A stretch of 64,000 bases of DNA from Ralstonia condita (lineage in GTDB: Bacteria; Pseudomonadota; Gammaproteobacteria; Burkholderiales; Burkholderiaceae), in contig NZ_CATYWO010000002.1 in assembly GCF_958405655.1 (NCBI RefSeq), forward strand, positions 372,001 to 436,000. The letters are read 5' to 3'. Numbering within the stretch: the stretch's first letter is position 1; every line of letters starts with the position of its first letter. Below, piece after piece: positions 34,566-42,903 of this stretch. A program made the translations under genes and the position numbers. The notes beneath the pieces are model-generated. The model was given only the letters and a program-made list of their open reading frames with translations, had not been told where the DNA came from and did no database searches.

Positions 34566-35863
34566 TGCTGCCCAGCACTTCGCGCACATCCACCCCGCGT
34601 GGTTTACAGGAACGCGTGGTCGTAACGGGCCTGGGCATTGTCAGTTGCCTGGGTAACACGCTCGACGGGGTCGCGGCTGCGCTGCGGGATGGCCGTTCTG
34701 GTCTGTCGCACATGCCGGCGTGGCGGGCGATGGGGCTGGGCAGCCAGGTGGCGGGCATCGCTTCCGCTCAGGACGAGCCGCCCTTTGCACGCAAGGTCGA
34801 TCGCTTCATGGGCGAGACTGCGCGTCTGGCGAGCCACGCCGCACGCAAGGCACTCGTCGATGCAGGACTGGACGCCGCGAGCATGCATTCGCCGCGAGCC
34901 GGCATCGTGGCGGGTTCCGGTACTGGCGCGCTGGCCGCCTACGATGCGGCATTGGAGATGGTGCGCGGGCGCGGTGTCGAGCGGGCTTCACCCTACATCG
35001 TGCCGCAGGTGATGAGCAGTACCGTATCGGCCAACCTCGCACAGGTGTTCGGCGTGGGCGGCATCTGCTATTCGCCATCGTCGGCATGCACCACGTCGGC
35101 TTTGGCGATTGGTCAGGCTGCCCAATGGATCCGCTCAGGCCTGCAGGACATCATGCTGGCTGGCGGCGCCGAGGAGTTGCACGACAGCTACGCGCTGTTC
35201 TTCGATGCCATGGGTGCGCTCACCCATGCGTCTGCCGACGCGCCGGAGCGCGCATCGCGGCCGTACGACGTGGCGCGCGATGGTTTCGTGCTGGCATCGG
35301 GTGCGGGCATCCTGGTGCTGGAGTCACTGGCGCATGCGCGCGCGCGGGGCGCCCGCATCTACGCCGAACTCACCGGCTTCGGCCAGAGCACCGATGCCGG
35401 CTCCATGGTGTCGCCCCGCGCGCAAGGCATCGCCCGCGCCATCCGGGACACCCTCGGCGAGGCGCATATGCCGCTGGACTACATCAATACGCACGCCCCA
35501 TCGACGCCCGCCGGCGACGTGGAAGAGCTTCTTGCCCTGCGGGCGGTGTTCGGCGCCAAGGTGCCGCCGTTCTCGTCGACCAAGGGGTTGACCGGCCATC
35601 CGCCCGGCGCAGCAGGCGTGCACGAAGCCATCTATACGCTGCTGATGATGCGCGACGGCTTCATCGCGGGTTCGACGAGCATCGAAGCCGCCGACCCGGC
35701 GGTGGGCGATATGCCGCTGGTACGGCAGACGCGCAGCGCGCGCATCGAACGGGCGCTGTCCATTTCCTTCGGGTTCGGCGGCAGTTGCGCCGGACTGATG
35801 TTCGACGCCGCCAACGGCGAATCCTTCACGCAACAACAACAAGTACAGGAATGCTCTCGATGA
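34565..35863 (+). CDS. Third beta-ketoacyl-ACP synthase of the aryl polyene cluster
   Basis: 432 residues, FabB/FabF fold, triad Cys175 (SSACTTSALA), His310 (NTHAPSTPAGD) and His345 (LTGHPPGAAG). The usual HGTST segment is HAPST, so the substrate pocket differs from the preceding enzyme. It brings the catalytic ketosynthases of this cluster to three, plus a Cys-less factor. A related extra ketosynthase is found in several aryl polyene loci, but its precise step is not known. Overlaps the next gene by 4 bases. Confidence 0.9.
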   Translation: MLPSTSRTSTPRGLQERVVVTGLGIVSCLGNTLDGVAAALRDGRSGLSHMPAWRAMGLGSQVAGIASAQDEPPFARKVDRFMGETARLASHAARKALVDAGLDAASMHSPRAGIVAGSGTGALAAYDAALEMVRGRGVERASPYIVPQVMSSTVSANLAQVFGVGGICYSPSSACTTSALAIGQAAQWIRSGLQDIMLAGGAEELHDSYALFFDAMGALTHASADAPERASRPYDVARDGFVLASGAGILVLESLAHARARGARIYAELTGFGQSTDAGSMVSPRAQGIARAIRDTLGEAHMPLDYINTHAPSTPAGDVEELLALRAVFGAKVPPFSSTKGLTGHPPGAAGVHEAIYTLLMMRDGFIAGSTSIEAADPAVGDMPLVRQTRSARIERALSISFGFGGSCAGLMFDAANGESFTQQQQVQECSR

Positions 35864-36294
35864 AAAACCGACTGCTACTGGCCGCCAGTACGCTCGCCAT
35901 GCTCACCCCGGCGGCGCATGCGCGCACCGAGGTTGTGACCTACCCCATCCAGCCCGTGCTGCAATCGCAGCCGTTCGCACCCGGCGTGGCACTCTATTTC
36001 GGTAACCAGGCGCACCCGGCGGTGTTGTCCACCCTGGGCGAAGTCACCAAATCGGCGCATCCGCCGCGCAAGACGGCCACGCAGGTGGAGATCTGCAATG
36101 CCACATTGGCCGACGCCCTGCGCCAGCTTGCGAACCCCGCACACGACCGTGGCGCCAATGCCGTCATCAACATCAAGACGAGCTTCCATTCGAACGAAAG
36201 CAATGACGAGACGAACTACACCTGTGGCGTCAGCAGCGTGTCGGCCGCGCTGCGCGTGCGCGGCGAGCTTGTCACCGTCGATCCGGCCAAGTAA
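35860..36294 (+). CDS. Small secreted protein, first of a paralogous pair
   Basis: 144 residues. The start at 35860 overlaps the ketosynthase stop and has AGGA at 9 bases; it gives a clean signal peptide MKNRLLLAASTLAMLTPAAHA. The mature part starts RTEVVTYPIQPVLQSQ and holds two Cys (EICNATL, NYTCGVSS) and the conserved GANAVINIKTSF. Database names for this group such as 'excinuclease' would be unfounded, since nothing resembles UvrA. Together with the next gene it is probably a periplasmic or exported accessory of the polyene system; the function is unknown. Confidence 0.8.
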   Translation: MKNRLLLAASTLAMLTPAAHARTEVVTYPIQPVLQSQPFAPGVALYFGNQAHPAVLSTLGEVTKSAHPPRKTATQVEICNATLADALRQLANPAHDRGANAVINIKTSFHSNESNDETNYTCGVSSVSAALRVRGELVTVDPAK

Positions 36295-36351
36295 CCCGTC
36301 GTCGCAGCACCCTTCCCCAACCCTCGATATCCACCCACCAAGGAGTCTTGA

Positions 36352-36786
36352 ATGAAACGTCACCTGATGCTTGCTGTCCTGTGCGCGGCCACGATGAGCA
36401 CCGCCTTCGCCCGTAACGATGTCCGCACGTATCCCATTGATGCCGCGCTCAAAAGCGAAGGCGCAGACAAGGTCGGCAGCGACATCGCGCTGGTCTTTGA
36501 CGGTCAGCAGCACGCTGCGGTCGTGAAATCGATGGGGGAAATCGCCACCAACAAAAAGACCAACGGCGTCGGCCGGAGTGACGAAGCTGCATGCCAGCAC
36601 GTGTTTCTGTCAGCGGTGCTCACCTTGCAGGAGCGCGCTCGCGAGATGGGCGGCAATGCCGTCATCAATATCAAGAGCAACTACAAGAACAATCTGACTT
36701 CCAGCGCGACTGATTTCACATGCGGATCGGGCGCCATCATGTCTGGTGTGGCGCTCAAGGGCGAGGTCGTGACGCTCAAGAAGTGA
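36352..36786 (+). CDS. Small secreted protein, second of a paralogous pair
   Basis: 144 residues, the same length as the gene before it and clearly homologous: signal peptide MKRHLMLAVLCAATMSTAFA, then RNDVRTYPIDAALKSE, a Cys in EAACQHVF, GGNAVINIKSNY and FTCGSG. The two Cys line up with those of its neighbour and could form a disulfide in the periplasm. An AAGGAG ribosome site precedes it. It ends the plus-strand operon, converging on a methyltransferase 44 bases away. Function unknown. Confidence 0.82.
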   Translation: MKRHLMLAVLCAATMSTAFARNDVRTYPIDAALKSEGADKVGSDIALVFDGQQHAAVVKSMGEIATNKKTNGVGRSDEAACQHVFLSAVLTLQERAREMGGNAVINIKSNYKNNLTSSATDFTCGSGAIMSGVALKGEVVTLKK

Positions 36787-36830
36787 GCCGCATGGTTGCG
36801 CTGCCTGCCAGCCCGACGGGCCGGCAGGCG

Positions 36831-37559
36831 TCAGGCAAGAGGTTTGACAGCGGCGACGTTGACCAGCGTCTCGCGCCGCTTGCCAGGCTTGGGACGATGC
36901 AGGCCCAGACGCTCGAACAAACCAAAGTCGGCTGCCCGGCTCCACCAGAGATACGGCAGCGAAACATGACGCGGCTCGAAATGAAAGCCGCCCGTGCGCA
37001 GCATCTGCAGATAACCGTCTGCGCTTTTCTGCACATGCATCGGATGCCGGAACAGCAAGCGGATCACCCAGGATTTGATATACGCATCCGTGGATTCGGC
37101 AAACAGCAGCAAGCCGCCCGGTTTCAATACGCGGTGAAACTCAGCCAGCGCGCGCTCCTGCTCGACCAGATGATGAAACGTCTGATGGCAAAACACGATG
37201 TCGGCGCACGCATCCGGCAGCGGCAGTGCCGCACAATCGCCCTGCAGGATGTCCACTGGTGTACCGATGGCGCGGGCGGCTTCACGCGCCGCGTCGAGGG
37301 ATGGCGCGTGACAGTCCACACCGACGATGCGCTGCGGAGCAAACGCTTGCTCCAGCAGGCGGAATGAGATGCCCTGCCCACAACCCACGTCCACCATGAC
37401 GGGTGCGGCGGGCAGCGGGGTTGTGATCAGACGCCTGAGGTCGTTGATGGCCACACGCAATACATGATGCTCCCACGTGTGCGTGCGCAGAAACCAGACG
37501 CCAAATGCGGTTTCCGGAATAGATGAACCAACATGTGCAGGCGTAGACGTAGTTTCCAT
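36831..37559 (-). CDS. Class I SAM-dependent methyltransferase
   Basis: 242 residues with motif I VMVDVGCGQGISF, acidic motif GVDCHAPS, and FHHLVEQERALAEFHRVLKPGGLLLFAEST. This is a UbiE/Methyltransf_11-like fold. The start at METTSTPAH (37559) is chosen because longer forms begin in low-quality sequence; neither has a strong ribosome site. It lies between the polyene operon and the halogenase-like gene and is divergent from the latter. Aryl polyenes are often methylated on the ring, so methylation of the head group is a fair inference. Confidence 0.83.
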   Translation of the reverse strand: METTSTPAHVGSSIPETAFGVWFLRTHTWEHHVLRVAINDLRRLITTPLPAAPVMVDVGCGQGISFRLLEQAFAPQRIVGVDCHAPSLDAAREAARAIGTPVDILQGDCAALPLPDACADIVFCHQTFHHLVEQERALAEFHRVLKPGGLLLFAESTDAYIKSWVIRLLFRHPMHVQKSADGYLQMLRTGGFHFEPRHVSLPYLWWSRAADFGLFERLGLHRPKPGKRRETLVNVAAVKPLA

Positions 37560-37710
37560 AATCGAAAAATGACGTGGTGAAAATCGGCGAAGCATGTAAG
37601 GCCGGCGCATTGTACCGACAATGAACAACGGTTTTCAAAGCCCATTGAACGACGTAGCATCGCGTTTTATCCCGGCACGCCACCCAACACAATCCATTCA
37701 CAAATCATCA

Positions 37711-38970
37711 ATGCGTCCAGATATTTCCAACATCGAGAAACACGAGCACATCGACGTCGCCATCATCGGCGCGGGCCCTTCGGGTGCGGTGGCGGCGGCC
37801 CTGCTGCGAAAGGCGGGGCGCAATGTGCTGGTGCTCGAACGCCAGCATTTTCCACGGTTCTCGATCGGCGAGAGCCTGCTGCCGCAAAGCATGGCGTATC
37901 TGGAACAGGCAGGAATGCTGCAGGCGGTGGTGGAAGCCGGATTCCAATACAAGAACGGCGCGTATTTTGTCCATCATGACAAAAGCGCCGCGTTTGATTT
38001 TCGCGATAAACATTCGGCGGGCTGGGGTACGACATACCAGGTCGAGCGCGCGACGTTCGACCAGGTCCTGATCGACTGTGCTGTGCAACAAGGTGCGGAG
38101 GTACGCTTCGGCCATACCGTGCGTGCCATGCACACGGGTGATGCCCCCGTGCTGGAAGTGGAGGACGAGGCAAGTCAGGCCTATGCCGTCCACGCCCGCT
38201 TCGTGCTGGATGCCAGCGGCTTCGGCCGGGTGCTGCCGCGCTTGCTGAACCTGGAAGCCCCGACCGGCATGCCGACGCGCGCCGCGCTGTTCTCGCACGT
38301 GCGCGACGCCCTGCCCGCCGGCAGCACCGACCGCGACAAGATCTGCATTGCCGTGCACCCCGATCGTCGCGATGTCTGGTACTGGATGATCCCGCTGGCC
38401 AACGGCCGCTCGTCTGTCGGCTGCGTGGCCGAAGCCAGCTTCCTCGATGTGCCGGAAGCCGAGCGTGAAGCGACGTTGCGTCGCCTCGTCCAGGCCGAGC
38501 CGAATATCGGCGCACTGATCGGCGACGCGCCATTCCTGATGCCGGTGCGGCAGATTGGCGGCTACTCGGCCAACGTCGAGCGCCTGTATGGCCCTGGCTA
38601 TGCGCTGCTGGGCAATGCGGGGGAGTTTCTCGATCCGGTGTTTTCCTCGGGCGTGACGATTGCGCTGCGCTCGGCGGAACTGGCCGCGCGTACCCTCGTA
38701 CGCCAGCTCGATTGCAAGGCCGTGGATTGGCTTGCCGACTATGACCGCCCGCTGCGCAAGGGTGTCGACACATTCCGTGCCTTCGTCGAGCGCTGGTACA
38801 CGGGCGAACTGCAGGACATCATCTTCCACCCGCGCCACTCGCCTGGCATCCGCCGCATGATCAGCGCGATCCTGGCCGGCTATGCCTGGGACGAGACCAA
38901 TCCGTTCGTCGCCGACCCGGTGCGGCGTCTCAATACGCTGCACGAAGTCTGCCGGATGGAAATGGCCTGA
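37711..38970 (+). CDS. Flavin-dependent halogenase-like monooxygenase
   Basis: 419 residues. FAD motif GAGPSG (20-25) in the first Rossmann unit, the conserved Lys81 in GFQYKNGAYF (equivalent to the Lys that binds hypohalous acid in halogenases) and W-x-W-x-I-P at 223-228 (VWYWMIPL), the fingerprint of the tryptophan halogenase family. The GNAGEFLDPVFSSGV segment closes the FAD site. The start at 37711 removes 30 non-conserved residues. In xanthomonadin and some other aryl polyenes the ring or chain carries halogen, which this enzyme could add; hydroxylation is the alternative, because members of the family do both. Confidence 0.85.
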   Translation: MRPDISNIEKHEHIDVAIIGAGPSGAVAAALLRKAGRNVLVLERQHFPRFSIGESLLPQSMAYLEQAGMLQAVVEAGFQYKNGAYFVHHDKSAAFDFRDKHSAGWGTTYQVERATFDQVLIDCAVQQGAEVRFGHTVRAMHTGDAPVLEVEDEASQAYAVHARFVLDASGFGRVLPRLLNLEAPTGMPTRAALFSHVRDALPAGSTDRDKICIAVHPDRRDVWYWMIPLANGRSSVGCVAEASFLDVPEAEREATLRRLVQAEPNIGALIGDAPFLMPVRQIGGYSANVERLYGPGYALLGNAGEFLDPVFSSGVTIALRSAELAARTLVRQLDCKAVDWLADYDRPLRKGVDTFRAFVERWYTGELQDIIFHPRHSPGIRRMISAILAGYAWDETNPFVADPVRRLNTLHEVCRMEMA

Positions 38971-39017
38971 CAGGCCGACCCGCAACGCTCGCCTGGCCGG
39001 TCGCGGCCTGGGCGCGC

Positions 39018-39791
39018 TTACCGACGGCGTGCCAGCAAGTCATCCACCACCGGCACCACGGCCAGCAGCATCAGGATCGACGCCAGCGGAATGGTGGCGG
39101 CATAACCCAGGTGCTTGAATCCCAGCGCGCCCGTCACCCCGCCCACGAAGAACATCGCCAGCAACGAGGCCAGCAGCCGCAGCTTGGGCCGGTTGGCGAC
39201 CACGGCGGGCAGATTGCGGTGGCCTTGATTCCAGTACAGCGCCTTGCCGATCTCGATCCCGATGTCGGTGGCCAGCCCCGTCACGTGCGTGGTCCGGATC
39301 TCAGCCTTCGAGATTTTCGTGATGATCGCGTTCTGCAGGCCCATCATGAAACACAGCAATGCCACCGTGGCCGGTACGAACACCACGCGGTATTGCCCGA
39401 GCGACGTGCCCATCAGACCGAAGAGCAGCAACAGCCCGGCCTCGAGCATCAGCGGCAATGCGAATTCGCTGTGCGTGCTGCGGCGGCGTCCCCAGTTGAC
39501 CATGACGGCCGTGCAGGCTGCGCCGCACACGAACGCCAGCAGCGAGGCAAAACCCGCCAGCACGAGGACCGCGTTGCCCAGAACGAGATCGTCCGCCATC
39601 GCCGAAACGATGCCGGACATGTGGGACGTGTACTGCTTGACCGCGAGAAAACCACCCGCATTGGCGGCACCGGCCACGAAGGCGAGCGACTGCCCGAGGC
39701 GCCGGTTGGCGTCGTCGGTGCGCTCGGTGCCCGTCAGGCGACGGAGGTATTGGATGGGCATGACCAGTCCAGGCGGTAGTGGAGCCGACAT
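39018..39791 (-). CDS. YoaK/DUF1275 family membrane protein
   Basis: 257 residues with about six hydrophobic helices and the DUF1275 signatures FVAGAANAGGFLAVKQYTSHMSG and NAIITKISKAEIRTTHVTGLATDIG. The family is widespread, probably a small-molecule transporter, with no confirmed substrate. The start is ATG 39791, or 39761 if the first ten residues are not made. It lies 33 bases behind flgL in the same direction, so read-through is possible, but nothing ties it to flagella. Confidence 0.87.
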   Translation of the reverse strand: MSAPLPPGLVMPIQYLRRLTGTERTDDANRRLGQSLAFVAGAANAGGFLAVKQYTSHMSGIVSAMADDLVLGNAVLVLAGFASLLAFVCGAACTAVMVNWGRRRSTHSEFALPLMLEAGLLLLFGLMGTSLGQYRVVFVPATVALLCFMMGLQNAIITKISKAEIRTTHVTGLATDIGIEIGKALYWNQGHRNLPAVVANRPKLRLLASLLAMFFVGGVTGALGFKHLGYAATIPLASILMLLAVVPVVDDLLARRR

Positions 39792-39823
39792 TATGCGCCG
39801 CGCCCTGTCACCGCCTCGTCAGG

Positions 39824-40783
39824 TCAGGGGTTGATGTACTGGAACAGCGACATGCCCTGCATGGCGGTAAACGTCTTCTGCGCAGCCTGCAGCGACACCT
39901 GCTGCTGCGAGAACTGCGAGATGGCGCTCGTGTAATCCACCGACTGCAGCTTGGAGATCTGCTCCTTCAACTGCTCGCCGTAGTTCGAGCCGCTGCTGTT
40001 GAGCGTGGTGATCTGCGCCTGCTGCGTGCCCACCGTCACCTGCGCCTGCAGTGCGACCTGATAGGCATTGTCCAGATTGCCCTGCGCCGTCTGCACGGCC
40101 TTCTGCAGGTTGGCAACGTCAGTGGCCTGGGTGGCGGCGTTGATCGGGGTCGAGAGCGCCGTGATCAGGTTTTCGTATGTCTTGAAGATGCTCTGATTGG
40201 CCGACGGATTGGCAGGGTCGGTATTCGGTATGCGCACGAACACGGAATCGCCCGCGACCGAATTCGGCATCGAGATGTTCTGCGAGACCTGCACCGTGGG
40301 AGGCTGGCCGGTGCCGACATACTGGACCGAGCCGCCCGAGCTGACAAACGGATCGGTCGTGCCGTTGGCACCGCCGAACAACGCCACGCCCGACGGATCA
40401 CGCTGGTTGGCGATCGACAGCAATTGCTGATACTGCTGCTTGACCTGCGCCAGCACGCCGATGCGTTGCGAATCCGTCATCAGCGAAGTGTTGGCCCCCA
40501 CCATCGACTGCTTGCCCTGCTGCAGCGTCGTCACCAGGTTGGTCAACGCCGACGAGACGTTCGTCAGCCGTGCGTCCGTTGCGTCACGGTTGACCTGGTA
40601 TTGGTCATTGGCGTCCTGCGTCTGCTGCAGTTGCGCCATCTGGCCAAACGCGCTCGGGTTGTCACCCGCGCTATTGAGCGCAATGCCGCTCGCGAGCTGC
40701 TGCTGCAACGTCAGCAGGTTCGATTGCGTGTTCTGCATTGAGGCGCTGGACAGCGCGAAGAACTGGGCGGTACTGACTCGCAT
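39824..40783 (-). CDS. flgL: Flagellar hook-filament junction protein FlgL (HAP3)
   Basis: 319 residues with the flagellin-like N-terminus MRVSTAQFFALSSASMQNTQSNLLTLQQQLASG and C-terminus DYTSAISQFSQQQVSLQAAQKTFTAMQGMSLFQYI. FlgL forms the second junction ring between hook and filament. It follows flgK in the operon, 67 bases downstream, and shares its sigma-28 promoter. Confidence 0.95.
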   Translation of the reverse strand: MRVSTAQFFALSSASMQNTQSNLLTLQQQLASGIALNSAGDNPSAFGQMAQLQQTQDANDQYQVNRDATDARLTNVSSALTNLVTTLQQGKQSMVGANTSLMTDSQRIGVLAQVKQQYQQLLSIANQRDPSGVALFGGANGTTDPFVSSGGSVQYVGTGQPPTVQVSQNISMPNSVAGDSVFVRIPNTDPANPSANQSIFKTYENLITALSTPINAATQATDVANLQKAVQTAQGNLDNAYQVALQAQVTVGTQQAQITTLNSSGSNYGEQLKEQISKLQSVDYTSAISQFSQQQVSLQAAQKTFTAMQGMSLFQYINP

Positions 40784-40850
40784 GATCGATCCGGGCGGAT
40801 GGCTATAGAGCGTGTAATCGGCAGTCTGGCGTGATTCTTCAGTGGCGCGA

Positions 40851-42788
40851 TCAGCCGTTGGCGATCGACAGCAGCGAATCGAACAGCGAATTGGCCGTCT
40901 GCATGACCTTGGCCGCTGCCTGATAGGCCTGCTGGTACTTCATCAGGTTCATCGCTTCATCATCCAGATTGACGCCCGAGACGGATTGCTGCTGCGACGT
41001 CGAGCTTGCCAGCAGCGCCTTCTGCGACGTCAGATTGGTACCGGCCGTGTTGGCCTGCACACCCACCTGCGTGACCAGACTGTTCCAGGCCGTACCGATG
41101 GAGGCGGTGCCACCGTCGAGCAGCGTGGCGTTGCGCAGACTGGCAAGCGCACTGGCGTTGCCGTTGTCGGTACTGTTGGCCGTATTGGCCGAGATGGTGA
41201 AGGTATCGCCGTTGCCGGGCGTGCCGGAGAGCGTCATCTGCACGCCGTTGAAAACGTACGTCGCGCCCTGCGTGTAAGGTGCGGTGCCGCCGGTGTAGGT
41301 GGTGGACGTGCCGTTGGCAGTCACCGTCACGGTGCTCGGAAAGCCCGAGAGTGACCCGCCCACCGCCGAACTGTAGGTCAGGCTGATCGGCGACGTGAGC
41401 GGCGAACTGGCGTACGTGCTGTTCACACTGAGGGACGACACTGCTGCGCTACCCGTGTTGTTGCTGCCCTGGGTGAGCACCACCGGCGTGGCGGCCGCCA
41501 CGTCGTGATAATCGGTGGTCAGCGTCTGCATCGTGGCGGCGGCGTCGGCGGTCGGACGCACGAGGAAGGAGTCGCCGCTGTTCATCGTGCCCGACAGGTT
41601 GAGCGTGACGCCGTCGATGATGGTCGGCCAGCTCGTCACGGTCTGAGACGCAGAGCCGTCCGGATAGTGCGAGATGGTGTAGGCGCCGCCCTGGTACTTG
41701 ACCTGGTAGTCGTAACCCTGGCCCGCGTTGGCGTTGGTGATGCTGGCCGTGAGGGTGGCGCTGCCGGTGTTGTTGCTGCTGGCTGCAACGCTGGGCCCGG
41801 CCACCGAGAACAGATCGGTACCCAGGTTTCCGTTGGCATCCATGCCCAGCTTGTTCTGCGTGTTTACGTCGGCCGACACGGCTGCGGCGAGACGGCCGAG
41901 GCTGTTTTGCGCCGGAATGAGCGTGTTGCGGCGGAAATCCATCAGCCCGCCCAGCGCGCCACCGCCCAGTTGGCTGTCATCGATGGTGACCGTACCAGCC
42001 GGACTCTTGTAGCCCACCGACAGTTGCGTCGGGTCGTACTCCGACGGCACTGCCGTCAGCTGATAACTCTGGTTGCCCTGCACCAACGCCTGGCCGTTGC
42101 CGACGTAGATGTTGTATTGCCCGTCGCCGGTCTGCACCACGCTCGCCTTGATCGACTGGTTCAGCGTCTGGACAAGCTGATCGCGCTGGTCACGCAGATC
42201 GTTCGCAGGCTGACCGGTGGAGGCCTCAGCCTTGGCAATCTGGTCATTCAGGGCGGCGATCTGCTGGGCGGTGCCGTTGACGGAGCTGATCTGCGTCTGC
42301 ACCTGCGTATTCACCTGCCCGGACAACGCATTCAGCTGCCCGGCAATGGAATTGAAGCGGCTCTGCAGACCGGATGCCCCGTTCAGAAACACCTGACGCG
42401 CAGTCGTGCTGGATGGGTTGGAGGCCAGCCCATCGGCGCCATTGAAAAAACTGGTGAGCGCCGAACTGAGGCCACTGTTGGAGTCCGACACGTATTTGCT
42501 CAACCCCGAAAGGAGGCTATTGAGCTGGTCAGCCGCGCTCGTGGCGGCCTGGCCGTTCTGCACCTGCGCGGTCAGAAACTGATCGTAGATGCGCTTGACG
42601 GTCGTGACATTGGCACCCTGGCCCAGATAGCCAACGCCCGCGTATAGCGGAATATTCTCCGTCTGCACGGCTTCCTGCCGCGAATAGCCTGGAGTATTCG
42701 CGTTGGCAATGTTGTTGCCGGTCACCTGCAAGTTGATATCGGCAACCCGCAGGCCGGTCGCGCCAATGTTCAGGAGGGAGCTGCTCAT
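40851..42788 (-). CDS. flgK: Flagellar hook-filament junction protein FlgK (HAP1)
   Basis: 645 residues. N-terminus SSLLNIGATGLRVADINLQVTGNNIANANTPGYSRQEAVQ and C-terminus SGVNLDDEAMNLMKYQQAYQAAAKVMQTANSLFDSLL are the classic FlgK ends; the middle is Thr/Ser/Asn-rich and repetitive. It forms the first junction ring on the hook. It has its own sigma-28 promoter at 42840-42866. Confidence 0.96.
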   Translation of the reverse strand: MSSSLLNIGATGLRVADINLQVTGNNIANANTPGYSRQEAVQTENIPLYAGVGYLGQGANVTTVKRIYDQFLTAQVQNGQAATSAADQLNSLLSGLSKYVSDSNSGLSSALTSFFNGADGLASNPSSTTARQVFLNGASGLQSRFNSIAGQLNALSGQVNTQVQTQISSVNGTAQQIAALNDQIAKAEASTGQPANDLRDQRDQLVQTLNQSIKASVVQTGDGQYNIYVGNGQALVQGNQSYQLTAVPSEYDPTQLSVGYKSPAGTVTIDDSQLGGGALGGLMDFRRNTLIPAQNSLGRLAAAVSADVNTQNKLGMDANGNLGTDLFSVAGPSVAASSNNTGSATLTASITNANAGQGYDYQVKYQGGAYTISHYPDGSASQTVTSWPTIIDGVTLNLSGTMNSGDSFLVRPTADAAATMQTLTTDYHDVAAATPVVLTQGSNNTGSAAVSSLSVNSTYASSPLTSPISLTYSSAVGGSLSGFPSTVTVTANGTSTTYTGGTAPYTQGATYVFNGVQMTLSGTPGNGDTFTISANTANSTDNGNASALASLRNATLLDGGTASIGTAWNSLVTQVGVQANTAGTNLTSQKALLASSTSQQQSVSGVNLDDEAMNLMKYQQAYQAAAKVMQTANSLFDSLLSIANG

Positions 42789-42839
42789 GGTTGTCTCTGT
42801 GCGGGCGGCACGATACCGCCGGGATGGGCCCTGGAAACA

Positions 42840-42866
42840 ACATCGGCCGGCTCAGGACAAACTTGA
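42840..42866 (-). promoter_or_regulatory. Sigma-28 (FliA) promoter of flgKL
   Basis: On the minus strand TCAAGTTT - 11 bases - GCCGATGT, 13 of 16 consensus positions with exact spacing, about 50 bases upstream of flgK and after the flgJ stop. Confidence 0.8.
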
Positions 42867-42903
42867 GTCGGCCGACGCAATTAAATGTGATCAAGAATCA
42901 ACT

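Noticed and set aside
35860..36786. Excinuclease subunit annotation for the small secreted proteins
   Set aside because: 144-residue exported proteins with two Cys and no ATP-binding motif cannot be UvrA-like.
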